Source: Lutibacter agarilyticus (GTDB lineage: Bacteria > Bacteroidota > Bacteroidia > Flavobacteriales > Flavobacteriaceae). From it: DNA of 64,000 nucleotides. Of this stretch, positions 46,839-54,403 are shown piece after piece (the stretch's first letter is position 1; every line of letters starts with the position of its first letter). The notes beneath the pieces were generated by a model. That model worked only from the letters and a program-made list of their open reading frames with translations, was not told where the DNA came from and made no database searches. Location of the stretch: positions 372,001-436,000 of the forward strand of contig NZ_FZNT01000004.1 in NCBI RefSeq assembly GCF_900188235.1, in the 5' to 3' direction. The translations under genes were made by a program, and so were the position numbers.

Positions 46839-49800
46839 ATGAAAAAAACAGTACGCTTATTATCTCTAATAGTTTCAAACTTCATTTTTTCTCAAGTTAG
46901 TACTGTTCCTGCAATACCTACTTCAACAACTGAAATTACCATAACACTTGATGCTACCGGAACTGGATTAGAAGGTTATACAGGAGATGTGTATGCACAT
47001 ACAGGTGTTTTAACTACAGAATCTACAAGTACTTCTGATTGGAAATACGTAATTGCTGAATGGAATGTAAATACCGATAAAGCCAAACTTACGAGAACAG
47101 CAACAGATACATACACCTTTGTTATTACTCCAAAAATTGCTGACTTTTATAATATTACAAATGGAGACAAGGTAACCGATTTAGCACTTGTATTTCGCTC
47201 ATCTGATGGATCTAAACAAACAAGTCCAGACTATTTTATTAAAATTTATGAAGAAGGTTTAAATGTAACTTTTACAACACCTTCAAACAATAGTGTGTTA
47301 AATTTAAACAATAATATCACTATTTCAGCGGAAGCTTCAATTGATGCTGATTTAGAATTACTATTTAATGGCACTTCAATAAAAACAGAAAGTGCTTCAA
47401 AAAATATTTCAACAACCTATGTATTAAATACTACAGGTTATCATACTTTAAAAGCTACAGCCAAAGCTGCTACTGAAAATGCTGAAACAGAAATTTCAAT
47501 ATTTGTAAAAGCACCTACTGAAACTGAAACCAAACCTTCTAACTTAAAATATGGTTTGAATAAAAACTCAGATAATTCAGTCACTTTTTTATTAAAAGCT
47601 CCACTAAAAAATGATGTATTTATTATTGGAGATTTTAATAATTGGAAATTAGGCACAGCATACCAAATGAAAAAAGATGGTGACGATTTTTGGCTAACAA
47701 TTGCTGGATTAGATATCAATACTGAATATGCATACCAGTATTTAATTGATGACGGACTGAAAGTTGCTGATCCTTATTCTGAAAAAATATTAGATCCTTG
47801 GAACGACCAATACATTCCTGAATCAACATACCCTAACTTAAAGGCCTACCCTACTAATTTAACAACAGGAATTGTTTCAACTTTTCAAATAAATGAAGAG
47901 GAGTACACTTGGACTGTTACCGATTTTACAAAACCTCTACAAAACAATTTAATAGTTTACGAATTATTACTAAGAGATTTTACAGTTGTTGGAACCAATG
48001 ATATTGGAGATTTAACAACTGCAATTACAAAACTTGATTATTTACAATCATTAGGTATCAATGCTATTGAATTAATGCCAGTAAGTGAGTTTGAAGGAAA
48101 TGATAGCTGGGGTTATAACCCTTCATTTCACAATGCTTTAGACAAAGCTTATGGTTCAAAAAATACGTTTAAACTTTTTGTTGATGAATGCCATAAAAGA
48201 GGCATTGCTGTAATTTTAGATGTTGTTTATAACCACGCTTTTGGTCAAAGTCCGCTAGCACAAATGTATTGGGATAGTTCTACAAACAAACCTGCGGCAA
48301 ATAATCCTTGGTTAAATGTAAATGCCACACATCCATTTAATGTAGGAAACGATTTTAATCATGAGAGCGAACACACTAAAACCTATGTAAACCAAACCTT
48401 AGAACATTGGGTAAATGAGTTTAAAATTGATGGTTTTAGATTTGATTTATCAAAAGGATTTACGCAAACAAACAACCCTAATAATGTAGATGCTTGGAGT
48501 CAGTACGATGCTTCCAGAATTGCAATTTTAAAAGACTATGCCGATACTATTTGGGCAAATACTTCAAATACTATTTATTTAATTTTAGAACATTTTGCGG
48601 ATAATAGTGAAGAAAAAGAACTAGCTAATTATGGCTTCATGTTTTGGGGAAATCTAAATCATAGTTACAACCAAAACACTATGGGTTTTACAAGTGATTC
48701 TAGTATTTCTTGGATGTCGTACCTTGAACGCGGCTGGAACAATCCAAACGTAGTTGGTTATATGGAAAGTCATGATGAAGAACGTTTAATGTATAAAAAC
48801 ATTAATAATGGTAATTCAAATACCAATTATAATGTAAGAGATTTAACTACAGCTTTGTCTAGACAAGAAACTGCCGGAATGTTCTTTTTTACCATTCCAG
48901 GTCCAAAAATGATTTGGCAATTTGGTGAATTAGGGTACGATTTTTCTATAAATACGTGTACTGACGGGTCTGTAAGTAATGATTGCCGATTGTCTAGAAA
49001 ACCTATTAAATGGGATTATGAAGAAAGTGTGAATAGAAAACATATTTACAATACCTGGGCAACACTTATCGCTTTTAAAACGAAATATCCTGAAGTATTT
49101 AATACCTCAAATTTTGATTTAAATGTTGGAAGCACACTCACAAAATCTATAGTGTTGAAACATACAAGTATGGATGTTGTAATTATTGGGAATTTTGACA
49201 TTTCAACTAAAAGTGTTTCAACAACATTTACTAAAACTGGTACTTGGTACGAATATTTTACAGGTGAAGAAAAAAATGTGACAGCTACTTCTGAAAGTAT
49301 TTCATTAAAACCTGGAGAATATAAAATGTATTCAACCGTAAAATTAGTAGATCCAAGAGGTGGAACTTCAGCCGATGACAGTGACAATGATGGTGTAGTA
49401 GATACAGAAGATTTATGCCCAAATACTATGGAAGGTATTGCTGTAAATGCAACAGGTTGTCCAATATTTAATCTTGCTCCAGATAATTTTGAAATAGAAG
49501 CCATAGGAGAAACTTGTACAGGTAAAAACAACGGCCAAATTATAATTTTAGCTAATGAAGCTTTAAACTACACAACTACCATAAATGGTACTACTTACCA
49601 ATTTAGCACTAATTTAACTGTTGAAGGTTTAGCACCAGATATTTATGAGTTTTGTATTTTAGTTGATGGTGAAACTTACCAACAATGTTATGAAGTTACT
49701 ATTGAAGCAGGTGAAACCATTGCTGGTAAAACAACTGTAAAAGCAAATAAAGCAACCATTGAAATTACAAAAGGTACTGCACCATTTAACGTTCTTATTA

Positions 49801-50162
49801 ATGGGAAACAAGTTTTAGAAACTTCTAACAAATCGTTTAATGTTGCTGTAAATCATGGAGATTTAGTTGAAGTTTCAACAACTGTAGCTTGTGAAGGGCT
49901 CTTCTCTAAAAGCATAGATTTATATGAAGGTGTTACTGCTTATCCTAACCCAACAAAAGGTTTTATTGAAATTGCTGTTCCATTTGCTGAAAAAGAAATT
50001 ACAATTGAATTGTACAATACGCAATCTCAATTAATTTCTTCAAAAACATACCCTGTTAGGTATGGAAAAGTGCAATTAAATATTGAAAATAAACCCAAAG
50101 GTTTGTACCTTGCAAAAATTATTACAGCTAACCCTGTTATACTTAAACTTATAAAACAATAG
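46839..50162 (+). CDS. Multidomain GH13 amylase/pullulanase-like protein with T9SS tail
   Basis: Secreted starch-degrading enzyme exported through the type IX system. The 1107-residue protein has a short signal peptide ending FIFSQ. A beta-rich N-domain (about 30-140), an Ig-like region (about 142-226) and a CBM48-type module (VFIIGDFNNWKLG, about 260-272) follow. The GH13 barrel has DVVYNH (461-466), GFRFD with Asp536, ILEHF with Glu584 and ESHDEE with His645-Asp646. Then come a thrombospondin-3-like Ca-binding stretch (DSDNDGVVDTEDLCPNT, about 848-864) and a type A C-terminal sorting domain (AYPNPTKGFIEI to LKLIKQ). The porU and porV products encoded in this window would process it. CBM48 favours a debranching activity. 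Confidence 0.92.
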   Translation: MKKTVRLLSLIVSNFIFSQVSTVPAIPTSTTEITITLDATGTGLEGYTGDVYAHTGVLTTESTSTSDWKYVIAEWNVNTDKAKLTRTATDTYTFVITPKIADFYNITNGDKVTDLALVFRSSDGSKQTSPDYFIKIYEEGLNVTFTTPSNNSVLNLNNNITISAEASIDADLELLFNGTSIKTESASKNISTTYVLNTTGYHTLKATAKAATENAETEISIFVKAPTETETKPSNLKYGLNKNSDNSVTFLLKAPLKNDVFIIGDFNNWKLGTAYQMKKDGDDFWLTIAGLDINTEYAYQYLIDDGLKVADPYSEKILDPWNDQYIPESTYPNLKAYPTNLTTGIVSTFQINEEEYTWTVTDFTKPLQNNLIVYELLLRDFTVVGTNDIGDLTTAITKLDYLQSLGINAIELMPVSEFEGNDSWGYNPSFHNALDKAYGSKNTFKLFVDECHKRGIAVILDVVYNHAFGQSPLAQMYWDSSTNKPAANNPWLNVNATHPFNVGNDFNHESEHTKTYVNQTLEHWVNEFKIDGFRFDLSKGFTQTNNPNNVDAWSQYDASRIAILKDYADTIWANTSNTIYLILEHFADNSEEKELANYGFMFWGNLNHSYNQNTMGFTSDSSISWMSYLERGWNNPNVVGYMESHDEERLMYKNINNGNSNTNYNVRDLTTALSRQETAGMFFFTIPGPKMIWQFGELGYDFSINTCTDGSVSNDCRLSRKPIKWDYEESVNRKHIYNTWATLIAFKTKYPEVFNTSNFDLNVGSTLTKSIVLKHTSMDVVIIGNFDISTKSVSTTFTKTGTWYEYFTGEEKNVTATSESISLKPGEYKMYSTVKLVDPRGGTSADDSDNDGVVDTEDLCPNTMEGIAVNATGCPIFNLAPDNFEIEAIGETCTGKNNGQIIILANEALNYTTTINGTTYQFSTNLTVEGLAPDIYEFCILVDGETYQQCYEVTIEAGETIAGKTTVKANKATIEITKGTAPFNVLINGKQVLETSNKSFNVAVNHGDLVEVSTTVACEGLFSKSIDLYEGVTAYPNPTKGFIEIAVPFAEKEITIELYNTQSQLISSKTYPVRYGKVQLNIENKPKGLYLAKIITANPVILKLIKQ

Positions 50163-50164
50163 TA

Positions 50165-50860
50165 ATGAAGAAATTTTTATATATCGCAATTATAGGAATT
50201 GTTATTTGGTCATGTGGTGGCGGTGGAGATGATCCTCCAACTCCTCCTGCTGAAAATAAACCACCTACAACGCCAACAACGATTTACCCAGCGAATAATG
50301 ATTTATGTATTGATAATTCAGTTAACTTTAATTGGAATGCATCCACAGATCCTGAAGGAGATGCTATAACTTATACTGTTGAAGTTTCAGAAAACAGTTC
50401 TTTTAGTCCTATTAGCCAAACTAAAACAACAAGTACTACCTCAACAACTATTTCATTAGAAAAAGGAGTTCCTTTTTATTGGAGAGTACGTGCTAAAGAC
50501 AGTAAAAATGATTCAAGTGCAAACTCTACAGTTGTTCAGTTTTATACTGAAGGTGATGGAGTATCAAACCATTTACCATTTGCACCTGTATTAGTTGCAC
50601 CAGAATTAAACGAAACCGTAGCTGGAACTTCCACTACTCTATCTTGGACTGCAAGTGATGTAGATACTGGAGACACTTTAACTTATGATGTATATTTTGG
50701 AACTACAAATCCACCAACAACAAAAGAAGGTAGTAATATAACTGCTAATTCATTAAGTGTTAATTTATCAGGTACTACAACTTACTATTGGAAAGTTGTT
50801 GTTAAAGATGACAAGGGAGGTCAAACCATTGGTCAAATTTGGGATTTTAAAACTGATTAA
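50165..50860 (+). CDS. Lipoprotein with two Ig/FN3-like repeats
   Basis: Surface-type lipoprotein of 231 residues. The signal ends VIWSCGGGGDDPP. Two similar domains of about 90 residues follow (about 35-130 and 138-231), each with NFNWNASTDPEGDAITYTVE- or LSWTASDVDTGDTLTYDVYF-type strands and a YWRVRAKD/YWKVVVKD hallmark, as in fibronectin III-like domains. It starts 3 bases after the amylase stop, so the two proteins are co-expressed. A binding or scaffold role beside the amylase is inference. Confidence 0.75.
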   Translation: MKKFLYIAIIGIVIWSCGGGGDDPPTPPAENKPPTTPTTIYPANNDLCIDNSVNFNWNASTDPEGDAITYTVEVSENSSFSPISQTKTTSTTSTTISLEKGVPFYWRVRAKDSKNDSSANSTVVQFYTEGDGVSNHLPFAPVLVAPELNETVAGTSTTLSWTASDVDTGDTLTYDVYFGTTNPPTTKEGSNITANSLSVNLSGTTTYYWKVVVKDDKGGQTIGQIWDFKTD

Positions 50861-50890
50861 ATAACACCTATTCAACTATCAAATAATTAT

Positions 50891-50926
50891 AAAGAGCGCA
50901 AAATTAACTTGCGCTCTTTTTTTATT
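50891..50926 (+). terminator. Terminator of the amylase-lipoprotein unit
   Basis: Stem AAAGAGCGCA / TGCGCTCTTT (50891-50900 with 50910-50919), followed by TTTTATTC. It marks the right end of the starch locus. Confidence 0.85.
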
Positions 50927-50976
50927 CAGCTAACTACCCGACACTTAATGTCGTACGTATTCATTAAAACTATACA

Positions 50977-50984
50977 TACATTTG
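50977..50984 (+). promoter_or_regulatory. Putative -7 box for the gene at 51011
   Basis: TACATTTG is a perfect TAnnTTTG match. Predicted transcription start near 50990, leaving a leader of about 20 bases before the ATG at 51011. This argues against an earlier in-frame start at 50909. No clear -33 box. Confidence 0.45.
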
Positions 50985-51010
50985 AGTATACAATTAAAAA
51001 AAATACTCTT

Positions 51011-51418
51011 ATGGATACAAATAATAACTATAGAATAATAAAAGTTCCAATTTTTAATAACTTTAACGGATTAAATAATTTTGAAATTATTAATGATAAG
51101 TTTATTGCTGAACAGCAAATTAAGGAAAATACGAAATTAACCGATGGAATTATAGCGCTAGGATCTAAAATTACTACACTTAGATATGAATTCAATCTTC
51201 CAGATAACTATATACAAAATTTAGATTTTGAAAGCGATGTAACCATTACTTATGAAGTAAAAAACAATGAATTATATTTAATAAATATTGATGCGCAATA
51301 CAGTGAAGAATATCTTGAAAATATAGAAGCTAACACCAATGTTTACCCAGTATTTAATAATGGATATATCTCCTATATTTCCGAAAACGAAGATACTACC
51401 TTAGGCACCGCCTGTTAA
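51011..51418 (+). CDS. Hypothetical protein, 135 residues
   Basis: I do not recognise this protein. From ATG at 51011 it starts MDTNNNYRIIKVPIFNN and ends ENEDTTLGTAC, so cysteine is the last residue and the only one in the protein. It has no signal peptide or membrane segment, and is acidic and Asn/Ile/Glu-rich with alternating beta-like patterns (NNELYLINIDAQ). An in-frame start at 50909 would run through the terminator stem of the starch locus and is unlikely. It stands alone between the starch locus and a 713-base non-coding stretch. Reading-frame length and a good -7 box support a real gene. Confidence 0.6.
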   Translation: MDTNNNYRIIKVPIFNNFNGLNNFEIINDKFIAEQQIKENTKLTDGIIALGSKITTLRYEFNLPDNYIQNLDFESDVTITYEVKNNELYLINIDAQYSEEYLENIEANTNVYPVFNNGYISYISENEDTTLGTAC

Positions 51419-51506
51419 ATATCATAAGGTTCAATAATTGGTGAAATTAATGTAAAAAGGTAATGATATTACATAAAGATTTGCTGAATAAATAGGAAAA
51501 CTAAAA

Positions 51507-51641
51507 ATGAGCTTACACACTTTACGGGGTAGTCTCGTTATTAGTTTAGTTCACTATATTATTTTGCTTTTTATATATCTATTAAAACTAGAGATGATTA
51601 AAAACCTGTTATTAAGGCTATTTAAAAAAAAAACCCTCTAA
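51507..51641 (+). CDS. Possible small hydrophobic peptide, 44 residues
   Basis: ATG at 51507 is preceded by AGGAAAA at a Shine-Dalgarno-like distance. The frame encodes a peptide with a hydrophobic stretch, LVISLVHYIILLFIYLLK, and a basic tail, RLFKKKTL. This is the shape of small membrane peptides, including some type I toxins. Its stop codon lies inside the hairpin 51634-51658, which on the other strand is the terminator of a candidate small RNA. A/T-rich sequence yields such frames by chance, so confidence is low. Confidence 0.22.
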   Translation: MSLHTLRGSLVISLVHYIILLFIYLLKLEMIKNLLLRLFKKKTL

Positions 51642-51696
51642 AGCTATGCTTGAGAGGGAAAATTGCTATGAAAAAGATGTAGGACTTAATGCCTAC
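51624..51696 (-). ncRNA. Candidate small RNA of about 73 nt
   Basis: On the minus strand a perfect -7 box TAAATTTG (51708-51701) is followed at the right distance by a 5' hairpin GTAGG-CATTAAGT-CCTAC (51696-51679). A linker of about 20 bases comes next, then a strong terminator with stem CCCTCT(C)AAGC / GCTT(T)AGAGGG (51658-51634) and ten T residues (51633-51624). No protein frame fits in this span and no minus-strand gene upstream needs the terminator. Its 3' end overlaps the peptide frame at 51507-51641 by 18 bases. Confidence 0.4.
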
Positions 51697-52131
51697 GATA
51701 CAAATTTACTCAAATAAACCGAACTTTATGTAACTTTTGTTACATTTTTTTAAAAACGTACGATACAAAAACAAAAAAAATCAAAATAAAAGATTAAAAA
51801 ACTAATAATCAGCAGATTATATGTAAAAATTATTTTTAAATTTTCACAAAAGAAAGTCTTTTTAAGGTCTTACTTGTAATTTTTTAAGGAATTTTCAGGT
51901 AATTACCTTTTAAGATTAAATTTAATTTTCAGGAACGATCCATGACTCCCTTAAGATTGGATTTGAATAAGCTACTCATCAAACTTTTATACACTAAAAG
52001 AATACTATTTTTAAAAGGATTTACTCTGCTTACCTATAGATATTGTTAAAAAAAATAGTACTAAAACGTATTTGTGTGATATTTATCATATAAATTTACT
52101 ATTATTACTAAACTAACTAAACTTTCAAATT
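51697..52131. other. Non-coding stretch without recognised genes
   Basis: Together with 51419-51506 this forms the remainder of a 713-base gap. It is A/T-rich with short homopolymer runs. Apart from the -7 box at 51701-51708 (minus strand) and the upstream region of the lipoprotein at 52132, I see no frame of useful length, no tRNA and no repeat. Confidence 0.5.
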
Positions 52132-52521
52132 ATGAAAAAATTTATTTTATTGATTATTGCAATGTTTTTAATCTCTTGTAGTGATAATGATGATGATAAT
52201 AATTCTATTGAGTCAGATAAAATTATAGGCGAATGGTATCTTTATAAAGATATTGATTTAGAAGATAATTCTGTTGAGTTATATGAATTAAGCGATTCTG
52301 ACATTGAAAAAATCACTTTTAGTTCAAATGGAATTCTGTTAATTAGCTTTTCTGAGGAAGGTTTGAATATAAGCTTTGATGGTACTTGGGTAAATTCAGG
52401 GAGTGATAATTATAAATTGACTTTAGGAGAAGAAACAATAACCTTAAAATTCACGTTTATAAGTAATGACGAGATGAAAACTAATGATGGAGATTATGAA
52501 AGTTATTATAAGAGAATCTAA
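52132..52521 (+). CDS. Small lipoprotein, lipocalin-like
   Basis: Lipoprotein of 129 residues. The signal ends FLISCSDNDDDNN, whose Ser followed by acidic residues resembles the surface-export signal described for flavobacterial lipoproteins. The mature part starts IIGEWYLYKDIDLEDN and shows alternating strands with KITFSSNGILLIS and GTWVNSGSDNYKLTLG, the pattern of the small lipocalin-like domain proteins of Bacteroidetes. No catalytic residues are expected. It is monocistronic, with a hairpin terminator at 52591-52623. The lipocalin-like label is based on pattern, not on a search. Confidence 0.6.
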   Translation: MKKFILLIIAMFLISCSDNDDDNNSIESDKIIGEWYLYKDIDLEDNSVELYELSDSDIEKITFSSNGILLISFSEEGLNISFDGTWVNSGSDNYKLTLGEETITLKFTFISNDEMKTNDGDYESYYKRI

Positions 52522-52590
52522 AAGTTTTTGTTGAATAATTATTGTTACATCGATATTTAAAGCTTTCATTAATATGAGTTTTATCCATAA

Positions 52591-52623
52591 AAAAATCCTA
52601 CTATTTCTAGTAGGATTTTTTTT
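52591..52623 (+). terminator. Terminator after the small lipoprotein gene
   Basis: Stem AAAAATCCTACTA / TAGTAGGATTTTT (52591-52603 with 52608-52620), 4-base loop, followed by TTT. A-rich on the other side, so it may work in both directions and also end the gene at 52712. Confidence 0.8.
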
Positions 52624-52624
52624 G

Positions 52625-52641
52625 GTGGGCAACGAAGGATT
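52625..52641. repeat. Partial copy of the tRNA-Val 3' end
   Basis: GTGGGCAACGAAGGATT matches the 3' end of tRNA-Val at 54143-54159 (GTGGGCAATGAGGGATT) in 15 of 17 bases, in the same orientation. The similarity stops there. It could be the remnant of an attachment site or a decayed tRNA fragment. No integrase is present. Confidence 0.3.
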
Positions 52642-52711
52642 ACTAGAGGTTTCACTAATTTGTCCCATTTTAATAATCTAGTCACTGCTTTTTTATAATT
52701 TTTAATTTTTC

Positions 52712-53848
52712 TCAATTAACCATTAGTTTAAAAGCTTTTCCCCCTACATCTAAACACCTTCGTTTCAATTTTTCTAAATCATTTTCATTGGGATTATAAG
52801 CATATAATTTTGCCTCAACAAAAAGCTCATGATGAGAATTAAGTAAAAAAGAAAATACATTTTCACCCTCATTGTTAAGTATAAAAATATGAATTCCAAA
52901 TACAAAAAGAGTCCCCTCTCTTTCTGGTTCAAATAAAATTTCTGGAATTATGCAATAATCTGTTTTTTCCTTTTTCATCTTAATCTCATTCCCAAGTCTC
53001 ACCATATCATTGTTAAAGAATTCAAACTGACTTTCTCCCATTAATTTACCCGGATTAAACAAATTTTCATTTAAAAGTATATTTAAATTCACATCTCTTT
53101 TCAAATTTTCAGCAAATTTTTTTGACAATAATGTAGACCAAGTTATAGTGTCAATTGATCTAGTTATAGTTGGGTAAATGATGAATGCTGACTCTTTATA
53201 TGAATTTATAAATGCTTGATCAAAGTCTGATTTAGGTCTGAATCCTGGATTACTTATATTTTTATTAAAAGTGTTTAATTTAGAACTAACAGCTTGTTTC
53301 TTAACACCAAGGTCAATTAATATTACATTATCTAAAAAAATACTTATATTTCTGGTTCCTAACTCAAAACTTAATTTATGATATGGAAATACTGTAAAAA
53401 CATCAAACTCAATACTTATTTTTCTCCATTCAGTAGTCGCATTTTGTTTATAGTTATTCGCCCCTAGAAAATTTATCCAGTTTCCTCCATTCTCACCTAG
53501 AAAAACACCAAAAGTGCGATTTGAATTTGCTTTGATATCAAATGAAAGTTGATATGAATGCTCAGGTACCAATGAGAAACCCGCCTGCACCAGCTGCACT
53601 TCATATCTCTGATTTCCAGAGCTAAGTATCTGGTAATTACATTCGGAATTTATAACAGTTGCATTAGCCTCTATATTGTCCCCTTGCCATGTTGACCAAA
53701 CATTTGCAGGCGGAAGTCCATCAACAAAAGAAACAATGTTAGTTGTTAAACTGAAGTCTCCGTCAGTTAAAATATTTTGTGAATAGCTTGTAATAATTGT
53801 ACATAGGATGATACAAATGAAGATTGGATTAATGTATTTTGTTTTCAT
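52712..53848 (-). CDS. Secreted protein with CBM4/9-like N-domain and unknown C-domain
   Basis: Exported protein of 378 residues, function unknown. A signal peptide ends ITSYSQ (about 1-24). Residues about 26-180 resemble a carbohydrate-binding jelly roll of the CBM4/9 type: NILTDGDFSL at the start, SYQLSFDIKANSNRTFGVFL, WRKISIEFDVF and ISIFLDNVILIDLG at the end. The second half (about 181-378) has no motif I recognise. It contains RSIDTITWSTLLSKKFAENL and ends RCLDVGGKAFKLMVN. No sorting tail or lipobox is visible. It stands alone between a bidirectional terminator and a 295-base gap before tRNA-Val. Carbohydrate binding is a pattern-based inference. Confidence 0.6.
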   Translation of the reverse strand: MKTKYINPIFICIILCTIITSYSQNILTDGDFSLTTNIVSFVDGLPPANVWSTWQGDNIEANATVINSECNYQILSSGNQRYEVQLVQAGFSLVPEHSYQLSFDIKANSNRTFGVFLGENGGNWINFLGANNYKQNATTEWRKISIEFDVFTVFPYHKLSFELGTRNISIFLDNVILIDLGVKKQAVSSKLNTFNKNISNPGFRPKSDFDQAFINSYKESAFIIYPTITRSIDTITWSTLLSKKFAENLKRDVNLNILLNENLFNPGKLMGESQFEFFNNDMVRLGNEIKMKKEKTDYCIIPEILFEPEREGTLFVFGIHIFILNNEGENVFSFLLNSHHELFVEAKLYAYNPNENDLEKLKRRCLDVGGKAFKLMVN

Positions 53849-54105
53849 AATGTCTCAAGTTTAATTAACATTTGCCATAAATTTATTTCAAACAACCTCT
53901 TTTCCCTATGAGATGAATCAATTTAGTTAATGACCATAATCATTTATTTACTTCCTGATCCTCGTTTTTATTATGAAAACAATATTTTCATTTCACCATT
54001 ATCATTAATATATTTTTTTGGATTGATACATCTTGAAGAAAAATTAACTTTTATTGAAAAGTTAAAATCCTAGAAAAATAAACTAATGAGGAAAATAATA
54101 AGCAT

Positions 54106-54134
54106 AAAAAAAGCCTCCTAAAAAGGAAGCTTTT
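54106..54134 (-). terminator. Terminator after tRNA-Val
   Basis: Imperfect stem AAAGCCTCCT / AGGAAGCTTT (about 54110-54119 with 54124-54133), followed on the minus strand by TTTTTATGC. It lies just after the 3' end of the tRNA. Confidence 0.65.
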
Positions 54135-54143
54135 AAACTTAAG

Positions 54144-54218
54144 TGGGCAATGAGGGATTCGAACCCCCGACCCCCTCGGTGTAAACGAGGTGCTCTGAAC
54201 CAACTGAGCTAATTGCCC
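54144..54218 (-). tRNA. tRNA-Val (TAC)
   Basis: On the minus strand GGGCAATTAGCTCAGTTGG opens and ATTGCCC plus discriminator A closes a perfect 7-bp acceptor stem. The anticodon stem-loop CCTCG-TTTACAC-CGAGG gives anticodon TAC. The T-loop contains GGTTCGAATCC. Length is 75 nt. Confidence 0.96.
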
Positions 54219-54403
54219 TAAGCGGTTGCAAATATAGCATCTATTTTCATTCTGGCAAAGGTTTTTCTACTAAAAACTTATTTTATTTTACTTTAAATTC
54301 TTCAAGAAAAAAAAGGCAACTACAATTAGTTAAATTTCAATACTTTAAAAAATGAACATTAAAAAAAATGTAGGTTTAAGTCTAAACATAAATGTAAAAT
54401 TTT

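Noticed and set aside
49046-49531. 161-residue frame antisense to the amylase gene
   Set aside because: It opposes the C-terminal part of a well-supported multidomain enzyme.
51419-54218. Possible prophage or mobile island
   Set aside because: No integrase, transposase, phage structural gene or terminal inverted repeats were seen. Only a 17-base partial tRNA match supports it.
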